DNA of 64,000 nucleotides, taken from contig NC_132881.1 in the NCBI RefSeq assembly GCF_030463535.1, forward strand, positions 8,031,526-8,095,525, in the 5' to 3' direction. The position numbers and the translations under genes were made by a program. Positions 59,601 through 64,000 of the stretch are shown here, piece after piece (the stretch's first letter is position 1; each line of letters opens with the position of its first letter). Under the pieces are notes generated by a model. That model did not search any database. It was given only the letters and a program-made list of their open reading frames with translations, and was not told the DNA's origin. This DNA comes from Salminus brasiliensis. Lineage: Eukaryota > Chordata > Actinopteri > Characiformes > Bryconidae.

Positions 59601-62574
59601 TTTATTAGTAGTATTTTTTTCTTTATTTTTATTTACTATTGTATTTATATGTGACCAGAGCAGACCTGAGATTTGAACAGTGCCAAAAAGAAAAAAGGGT
59701 ATGACTGGGTGGTATACCATATACCAGAGTTTGACTAAACATTTCATTAATCATTTTGAGGATCAATGGCAGTGTGGACATTATTCTGAGTGCAAAGAAA
59801 TGTTTGAGCAAACAGCATCCTCTGCTAGGGAGTTAAAAACCGGGTTGTGGTGACCGCGACCCAAAGCATGCCTTCAGATAAAAATGGATTATAGGCCACA
59901 GACTCAAACTTCTGCAAGTAACCCGGGCCTAATCCCAAAACGTGTTTGTGGAGACTTCGCATTGACTGACAGACTGACCAAACACTGACCAAAGAATCTG
60001 AGGGTTCTGCATGCGGCAAAAGCCAAATGCACAAAGCACCAAAACCAAGGTCTTATTTTCTTCATGTATTCTTTGTTGCTTGTTACACAAGTTAACAGCA
60101 AGCATTTCCTGGACGCACATAAAGCAGCTGCTGATGCTGCTGCCACAACAAATGAAGGAGCAGACTTAAAAAACGAAGCCTTTATTGTGTTAAATCAAAT
60201 CTAGAACTGTGCGCAAATCCACTTCCTTCCTTTAAACGCCCTGCTTCTATCTCCAGCACAAAACTTTGGGTGGAGGTTGCATGCCTGTGAGCCAGCACGC
60301 CCTCCTCCAAACAAACACACTGCAGTCTCTCCATCATTCTCTCCACTATGCACTCATGCTGCAAGGAAACATGGCAGCCAGTGGTATGCTTTGTTTTTCT
60401 TTTTCTGGGTTGTCATTTCGCGCAGAGCCTTTGGAGGGTGCTGGAGAGCTCGGATCCACAATACGCCACGGAAAATCGGGAGGTGGAGACTCACTGAGCT
60501 CGCTACAAATCTAATTAAAGGGACAGGGTCCCCGTTTTGATCAGTAATGAATGTTGCTGGCTGCTTACACCGGAGCTGCTGTGTGATCTAGTTGAGTAAC
60601 GACCATCTGCAGACTAATAGCAGAAGAATAAACTTTCTTGGAAGGAAAGGAGGCATGCATAAATAAATCGGATACTGCAGATGCAGGCACTGATTGAGCA
60701 TGTTAGTTTAGCTGGTTTGGTTCAGTTAATTAAGATACTGTACAAACCGGCCAGAACATCTCTTGCAAAATAACTTCAAAACAGTGGTTCTCAAACCGGT
60801 CCACAGGAGCCAGCAGATGGCCCATCTGGGGGGCCCGGAGGACCATTTTGAGATTCACCGCTGAGATGGAATGTGTAAGGGGTTTGACTGGTTGATCTAT
60901 AATGGACAAAGTACACTATTTGGTCAAAAGTATTGGGACATTCATTATTTCTTCTAAAATCAGGGGTATAAAAATGCTTATTTATAACCGTTTCAACCGG
61001 CCAGAAAAGGCATTCTACTTTCTTTTGGAGCATTTTGGATTTTGGAGGAGTGTTAGGATGTTGGATAATCACCACCACACCTCATTCCAAAAGTATAGGA
61101 TGGAGAATCAACCATCACTCCAGAGAACACAGTCTTTCCACTGCTCCACAGCTCAATGGCTGGGGGGCTCTATACCCCTCTAGCCCACGCCTGGCATTAG
61201 ACATGGTACCAATAGGTTGGTGTTTATCTGCTCTACTGGTGCAATGCTTCTCTACTGGGACTAGATGAGCTTTGTTTGCATTCGCTCATCTGTTTTAGAA
61301 CGTATGCTTAGTTAGAGCAAATAGGTTTGTGCAACTGGGTGCATTCATGTTTCTTGGATGGTTTGGTGGTTCTACGATGGAAAGCTTGTTGTACAGGATT
61401 TTTAAGAGCAGTTTAAAAATGGAATAAACTAAATAATTCTTTTATGTATATTTTCTAATACATAGAAACATTTTTGCTAAAGGTATTACTACTTTAAATA
61501 AGCATTCAAGTCGAAGCAAAAGTAGCCTACAAAAATAAATATTTAAGCTCACTTCAAGTGGAATAGGCGGATCTGTGTTCTCTGGAATGATGGTGCTCCA
61601 TCCAATAATTCTGGGATGAGTTGGGGAGTTTGGGAGTTGAAGGTACAATGCGCCACAACAGCAATGCTCCAAAATAAACTATTAACTATATAAACTATTT
61701 CTGAACACCCTTGATTTTGGAAGAAACAATGAATGAGCAGGTGTCCCAATTCTTTTGTCCAGATGCATTTAAAGGTGCACGTATTTGTCACTGTACAGTG
61801 TACACTGTACAGCGAAATGTGTCCTCCGCATTTAACCCATCTGGTAGTGAACACACACTCACACACACGTGTTAGGGGCAGTGAGTACACACACACACCC
61901 AGAGCGGTGGGCAGCCAACTTCAGCGCCCGGGGAGCAGAGAGGGTAAAGGGCTCAAGGGCCCAACAGTGGCAGCTTGCCGAATCTGGGAATTGAACCCAC
62001 AACCCTGTTATAGATATCCCGGCGCTCTAACCGCTGAGCCACCACTGCCCCTAATTTTATATCTACAGTAACCACTAACGTTGCAATAGTATGGATTAGA
62101 ATGAGACTACTATTGCTGAAGGACCGCAGAGCACAGTCAGCTACAGAAACTGCAGTTTTTAACAGTCTGACAGCTTATAACTGCCGACACAACAGATTCA
62201 TACTGGCTTTAACGCAAGGATCTCGTTGGTAATCCCTTATCCTTGCTTTAATTACAGTACCTGCTCAGGTAAAACTAATCAAGCTTGAATAAACACATGC
62301 TGAAAAGCTTTCTTCGCACATCACTTTTCCCCATTATTTGACATGGTCTTTCCTTCTGGTCTAAACTGACGTCTAGTTTAATCCGGCCTCATTGTGTATG
62401 CGCTGTCCAAAGCTGTTTTGAAGGATATGACTCACCAGGGCAGGGTACCAGCTCTTCTTTTTATCCCCAGCAGCGACTGCTTCCACACACACAACCTTGC
62501 CGTAAAGTTCTTCATTCTGTTGCTGGTCACCTTCTTCTTCTTCACTGGATGAAGACGACGACTCTTCCTCTTGA
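37898..62574 (-). CDS. arid4b: ARID4B, AT-rich interaction domain 4B (RBP1-like 1), 3' partial gene of 17 exons
   Basis: ARID4B is a nuclear subunit of the Sin3A/HDAC co-repressor and binds chromatin. The 17 in-window exons join without a frame break into 1152 residues, against 1312 in human; the missing part corresponds to the N-terminal Tudor region upstream of 62574. In fragment numbering: acidic stretch 1-16, RBB1NT region about 18-115, second acidic stretch 120-148, ARID about 149-250, chromo-barrel/Tudor-knot about 394-450, long Ser/Glu-rich exon 540-945, and C-terminal helix and basic segment 1050-1108. B rather than A paralogue is indicated by [37 protein letters not shown] and the terminal GVSVECR. 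Introns are rich in transposons; one holds the 2.7-kb minisatellite. The promoter and first exons are not in the window. Confidence 0.95.
38160..38402 (-). mobile_element. SINE (family C) in ARID4B intron
   Basis: In the minus sense it runs from ggggctccgagtggcggagt through ctctctccccttagcaatgt to ttgcttgtatcagaggagat. It is diverged from the other copies. Confidence 0.55.
38711..38857 (-). CDS. arid4b: ARID4B in-window exon 16 (C-terminal helix)
   Basis: A 147-bp exon encoding [38 protein letters not shown] and [11 protein letters not shown]. This helical and basic segment is the most conserved part of the C terminus. Acceptor ctacag, donor gtaagt. Confidence 0.96.
38997..39224 (-). CDS. 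arid4b: ARID4B in-window exon 15
   Basis: A 228-bp exon encoding [18 protein letters not shown] through to IYKWSFQM. The final YKWSFQM is shared with both human ARID4 paralogues. Acceptor ctttag, donor gtgagt. Confidence 0.92.
40029..40142 (-). CDS. arid4b: ARID4B in-window exon 14 (basic segment)
   Basis: A 114-bp exon encoding [20 protein letters not shown] and [18 protein letters not shown], a Lys/Arg/His-rich stretch that could serve as a nuclear localisation signal. The human counterpart has QGGGSSSKKQKRSHK. Acceptor ttgcag, donor gtaaca. Confidence 0.9.
40449..41663 (-). CDS. arid4b: ARID4B in-window exon 13 (large exon, Ser/Glu-rich)
   Basis: A 1215-bp exon encoding about 405 residues of disordered Ser/Glu/Pro-rich sequence with conserved islands: [47 protein letters not shown] and [18 protein letters not shown]. 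The first two islands also appear in human ARID4B in the same order. Acceptor ctgcag, donor gtaggc. Confidence 0.95.
41761..42035 (+). mobile_element. Family T transposon, copy 6, in ARID4B intron
   Basis: The left terminus cactatatggacaaaagta is intact. The right end is degraded after ctgtgtaagtgcatttgca. It lies just upstream, in the gene's sense, of the large exon 13. Confidence 0.8.
42235..42439 (-). CDS. arid4b: ARID4B in-window exon 12
   Basis: A 205-bp exon encoding [20 protein letters not shown] and continuing to SDLNGLQ. The ..LNGLQASES junction with the next exon matches human. Acceptor ttgcag, donor gtaatt. Confidence 0.88.
42597..42681 (-). CDS. arid4b: ARID4B in-window exon 11 (end of chromo-barrel)
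   Basis: An 85-bp exon encoding [20 protein letters not shown] and IKHRKKIK, almost identical to human. Acceptor gttag, donor gtacaa, which is a weak 5' splice site. Confidence 0.94.
42682..44389 (-). other. ARID4B intron between in-window exons 10 and 11
   Basis: Holds family T copy 7. The remainder (43270-44389) shows no repeat or coding signal that I recognise. Confidence 0.7.
42888..43268 (+). mobile_element. Family T transposon, copy 7, in ARID4B intron
   Basis: The left terminus cactaaatggacaaaagta and the full interior are present. The right end has lost part of the terminal repeat (tcatttggacacagtgta). Confidence 0.85.
44390..44572 (-). CDS. arid4b: ARID4B in-window exon 10 (chromo-barrel domain)
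   Basis: A 183-bp exon encoding [40 protein letters not shown] and VHYCGWNV. The aromatic cage-type sequence YLVHYCGWN is diagnostic of the RBBP1/MRG chromo-barrel fold. Acceptor ttgcag, donor gtaagg. Confidence 0.96.
44945..44997. repeat. (GT)n microsatellite in ARID4B intron
   Basis: About 26 uninterrupted GT units, 370 bases upstream, in the gene's sense, of in-window exon 10. Confidence 0.95.
45215..45382 (-). mobile_element. SINE (family C) in ARID4B intron
   Basis: In the minus sense it shows gggactcagagtggctcggc, then caagttcgaatcccggatcc and ctgagagagcacaattggcc, a typical tRNA-derived head plus body. Confidence 0.75.
46741..49490. repeat. 2.7-kb purine/pyrimidine minisatellite with higher-order structure (ARID4B intron)
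   Basis: The plus strand is almost pure G/A. A 22-bp core unit beginning ggattgtgggagaagaag is interleaved with 30-bp units that add gaaagaag, and 42-bp units that add it twice. Unit variants carry ggagttgt, ggactgt or aaacaagg. From about 47.45 kb on, a fixed order of variants (two ggagttgt, one ggactgt, ggattgt, ggaagaag) recurs at least five times, showing expansion by segmental copying. The left edge (46741-46980) is simpler gggagggaggga-type repeat. The array lies between in-window exons 9 and 10. Confidence 0.97.
50304..50518 (-). CDS. arid4b: ARID4B in-window exon 9 (acidic linker)
   Basis: A 215-bp exon encoding an acidic low-complexity linker (starts [15 protein letters not shown], ends EEQNKEMSG). 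Little of it aligns to human by eye. The splice phases and an open frame between two certain exons support it. Acceptor aatag, donor gtaggt. Confidence 0.82.
50915..51134 (-). CDS. arid4b: ARID4B in-window exon 8 (end of ARID)
   Basis: A 220-bp exon beginning [18 protein letters not shown], the last ARID helix, followed by a weakly conserved Ser/Glu/Ala-rich linker ending SHSQSAVK. Acceptor ctacag, donor aag|gtatca. Confidence 0.9.
51336..51433 (-). CDS. arid4b: ARID4B in-window exon 7 (ARID core)
   Basis: A 98-bp exon encoding [20 protein letters not shown] and [12 protein letters not shown] plus two bases of Lys. Acceptor ggcag, donor gtatgt. Confidence 0.96.
52253..52347 (-). CDS. arid4b: ARID4B in-window exon 6 (ARID core)
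   Basis: A 95-bp exon encoding [20 protein letters not shown] and [11 protein letters not shown], the DNA-contacting helices of the ARID fold. Acceptor ctacag, donor gtgagt. Confidence 0.96.
52850..52917 (-). mobile_element. Family T transposon, copy 8 (terminal stub), in ARID4B intron
   Basis: Only about 68 bases remain: in the minus sense cactatattgacaaaagtat then gggacacctgctcactcatt. Confidence 0.75.
53217..53402 (+). mobile_element. V-SINE-like element (family A) in ARID4B intron
   Basis: Starts aaatggtgtggcacactgga and ends gtaagtcgctctggataaga and gcatcagctaaatgcc. The central B-box region is degraded. It lies about 180 bases from the hAT insertion. Confidence 0.75.
53586..54448 (+). 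mobile_element. Non-autonomous hAT transposon with BED-finger remnant and intact 8-bp TSD
   Basis: Termini are imperfect inverted repeats (5' taggcctgccgtgataa; the reverse complement of the 3' end is taggcctgtcacaataa). Perfect 8-bp duplications taaatata flank it at 53578-53585 and 54449-54456, the TSD length of hAT elements. Inside, 53843-54241 encodes 132 residues with a BED zinc finger (PVWEHFGF, then [20 protein letters not shown] and HLKHNH). A second frame continues the ZBED1-like transposase ([12 protein letters not shown], then a stop). The remaining transposase is deleted. It sits in the ARID4B intron between in-window exons 5 and 6, opposite to the gene. Confidence 0.9.
55500..55572 (-). 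CDS. arid4b: ARID4B in-window exon 5 (start of ARID)
   Basis: A 73-bp exon encoding [18 protein letters not shown] and KFMEDR plus one base of Gly, almost identical to the human ARID start. Acceptor gtgcag, donor gtatga. Confidence 0.95.
56152..56300 (-). CDS. arid4b: ARID4B in-window exon 4
   Basis: A 149-bp exon encoding [39 protein letters not shown] and a Glu-rich end GSSEEEE. The W.TE.K..SSSSE pattern matches human. Acceptor tttcag, donor gtaaga. Confidence 0.9.
56638..56681. repeat. (AT)n microsatellite in ARID4B intron
   Basis: About 21 AT units, between in-window exons 3 and 4. Confidence 0.93.
56914..57360. repeat. Tandem duplication of a 223-bp unit in ARID4B intron
   Basis: Unit 1 (56914-57136) and unit 2 (57137-57360) both begin atttacattatttaagactt and end ccttaaaatctgcaaa. 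They differ by only a handful of changes. The unit is not low-complexity and is not another transposon seen here. Confidence 0.92.
57693..57769 (-). CDS. arid4b: ARID4B in-window exon 3
   Basis: A 77-bp exon encoding [20 protein letters not shown] and ASLKP with split codons at both ends. It matches RKDVHEI...APKPDAVLK of human. Acceptor ctttcag, donor gtaaaa. Confidence 0.88.
59049..59128 (-). CDS. arid4b: ARID4B in-window exon 2
   Basis: An 80-bp exon encoding [20 protein letters not shown] and SFKDGK plus two bases of Phe, very close to human ARID4[18 protein letters not shown]. Acceptor ttaaag, donor gtgagt. Confidence 0.92.
60914..61345 (+). mobile_element. Family T transposon, copy 9, in ARID4B intron
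   Basis: The left end reads cactatttggtcaaaagta. The interior is recognisable through ccactgctccacagctcaat and ccaataggtt to a degraded right side. Confidence 0.8.
61565..61767 (-). mobile_element. Family T transposon, copy 10 (partial), in ARID4B intron
   Basis: In the minus sense it begins near ggacaaaagaattgggacac and ends at tccagagaacacagatccg. A SINE is joined directly to its outer end. Confidence 0.75.
61768..62054 (-). mobile_element. SINE (family B) in ARID4B intron, near full length
   Basis: In the minus sense it starts ggggcagtggtggctcagcg and ends acagtgacaaatacgtgcac. A 4-base loss interrupts the cttgagcaaggcccttt block. It directly adjoins family T copy 10. Confidence 0.85.
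62436..62574 (-). CDS. arid4b: ARID4B in-window exon 1
   Basis: Encodes [20 protein letters not shown], then [20 protein letters not shown] and SWYPALV. It begins with one base of a split codon, so two bases come from an exon beyond this point. Acceptor ccacag, donor ctg|gtgagt. It starts the RBB1NT region. Confidence 0.9.
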
Positions 62575-64000
62575 CTGTGGTACAGAGAGTGGTGCACAGT
62601 ATGAGGCAAACAAAAGACACAGTATGGGCTATCAAAACTACAATTATGGCAGTCACTGTTGATTATGCTGACTATGATTGATCATATTAATCAAAATAAG
62701 AATCTAACGATTATTAATCTTATTATTAATAAGAGATTAATCCAATTTTTAGCCACCATTTATTCATATGCTTTGGAAAAGTAGCTTCTCCAGTACGAAG
62801 GTGCTCGAATCACGAACCCAACACTCAAATCCAGAAGATGAGCCAAAGGACTCCTCAGAGGTGTGGCGCTTCAGGCAGCTTTAGGCAAGTCATTGTATAG
62901 CGTAGCCTATAGGCTGCATCCGTGTTATGGACATGTAGCGGCTAATTTAAATTTCAAAACTATTTTTAGCGGGTTATGAGATTGGTTATCATCCTCTAGC
63001 ACTTTATCAGTGGTCACAGGATGCTGTTGGTCAGCGTTTTTTGGAGTAGCTACTCCCATCCTGGCCAATTATGCAGAGACCTCTTATCCCATGCAAATTA
63101 GTCATGCCATTTTTTTTTTTGACGTCCTGTAGTAAGATTACATTACTCACATACAATTGGGTTATGCAACAGGCACCCAAGAAAGGCTTAGGAGTCATAT
63201 AGCCTTATGAACACAACCCTTCAGTAGTGCAGTAGAATACACTTTGATAGATGCAACCTTCTACATGTATGCCTACAAACGCTCCAGGCATCAAATTTGA
63301 TGTTTCTCAATATTAATTAATGTATTATCCTTGAAATACAGGTCAAACATTTCCTGAATCTGTAGAGCCTGCCCTTTAGATTGCACTTCATTGCAAGATC
63401 ATAAATGACTTGCATCGAGAAGAACAAAGCTGTGAAGATGGTTCAAGATACTCGCCTCTGCCTCTCGCCGTGTCTGGTGAATTTGCTTGTCCATCTATGG
63501 TTTTGTGTGAATATGACCAATGGTCACCTCAGAAATTCATCTTCGCCATTTATATGATATTTCACTCATAGATTCCACTACTTTTATGAAGCCAAGACTC
63601 ATAAAGACTCTAAGACTCATTGGTAAACCCATGTCAAGCACCAAAACAATCAGTCCTCATGAGTAAAAGTACATTTTCAAAGGAATTATTAGGTCCTTCT
63701 AAAACCTGACTTCAGTTGTTCAGGTTTAGGGCCAGATTATGTCATTACAGGGTTGTTGGTCATGTTGGGTATCATTATTGAGATAGCTAAGCCTTTTCTG
63801 AACATTATTATATAAAACATTAGGCAAATTTAAGAAGATATGCACAACTTTTAAAGAGAAATAGAAAAAGCCCTTACAAAAATAAGTATTTAGATATATG
63901 GAGTTCTCCACTGTGGTCAAAATTGCCACATTTGCCACAAACTACTTTCTTTTTTAATCACGTTTATTTTAATAGATATTTTAATGTATTTAGAAGTGTA
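62575..64000 (-). other. ARID4B intron upstream of the first in-window exon
   Basis: The missing upstream exon should encode a segment like HFGTPVIGKKTNRGRRS, which is nearly invariant between the two human ARID4 paralogues. I could not find it on either strand here, so the window ends inside an intron. Nothing else is recognisable. Confidence 0.7.

Larger units (their letters stand above)
59129..62435 (-). other. ARID4B intron between in-window exons 1 and 2
   Basis: The 60.9-62.05 kb part is a cluster of two family T copies and a SINE. The 59.1-60.9 kb part has short open frames on both strands with no family resemblance. Confidence 0.7.

Noticed and set aside
59904-60540. Open frames around 60 kb (for example [15 protein letters not shown] on the minus strand) considered as an alternative first exon of ARID4B.
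   Set aside because: No donor in compatible phase was found and there is no resemblance to any ARID4B isoform that I know.
63452-63495. Candidate extra ARID4B exon on the minus strand encoding MDKQISPDTARGRG, phase-compatible with the exon at 62574.
   Set aside because: The expected neighbour sequence (TPVIGKKTNRGRRS-like) is nearly invariant between ARID4 paralogues and is not matched. The acceptor lacks a pyrimidine tract and the donor gtatct is weak.

Overview
The window is vertebrate nuclear DNA, almost certainly from a teleost fish. It holds spliced genes with GT-AG introns, many CA, GT and AT microsatellites, and dense fish-type SINEs, L2-like LINE tails, Tc1-like and hAT DNA transposons. 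Repeat types suggest an otophysan (characin, catfish or carp relative), but I cannot fix the species. No bacterial genes, CRISPR arrays, operons or true tRNA/rRNA genes were seen.

Two protein-coding genes are well supported, both on the minus strand. TOMM20 (28900-32660) is complete: five coding exons give a 146-residue mitochondrial import receptor. ARID4B (37898-62574) is a 3' partial gene: 17 consecutive coding exons with mutually consistent splice phases give 1152 residues, from the acidic stretch before the RBB1NT region through the ARID, the chromo-barrel (Tudor-knot) domain and the C-terminal helix to the stop. The N-terminal Tudor exons (about 150 residues by comparison with human) lie beyond base 64000. 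In human 1q42 the same-strand order is ARID4B, RBM34, TOMM20. Here ARID4B and TOMM20 are direct neighbours and I see no RBM34 between them.

Layout. 1-28.3 kb: intergenic, no supportable gene; it holds two SINE families, an L2-like tail, copies of a short Tc1-type non-autonomous transposon, a decayed hAT with BED-finger remnants (15.55-16.44 kb), a 345-bp direct duplication (20.4 and 21.6 kb), a VNTR (10.7 kb), a degenerate satellite (7.94-8.75 kb) and a truncated Tc1 transposase (25.8-26.3 kb). 28.3-32.8 kb: TOMM20 with 3' UTR and promoter. 32.9-35.0 kb: L2-like LINE end, a CpG-rich patch, a small DNA transposon and a full-length SINE. About 35.2-62.6 kb: ARID4B with a long probable 3' UTR and repeat-filled introns. 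The last 1.4 kb is ARID4B intron.

The most striking non-genic object is a 2.7-kb pure purine/pyrimidine minisatellite (46.74-49.49 kb) in an ARID4B intron. In the sense of ARID4B transcription it is a giant polypyrimidine tract with no stop codon in any frame. Only five AG dinucleotides occur in it, each in a strong 3'-splice-site-like context. A second clear observation is a 863-bp hAT derivative in another ARID4B intron, with a perfect 8-bp target-site duplication and a surviving BED zinc-finger reading frame. I found no new multi-gene system.
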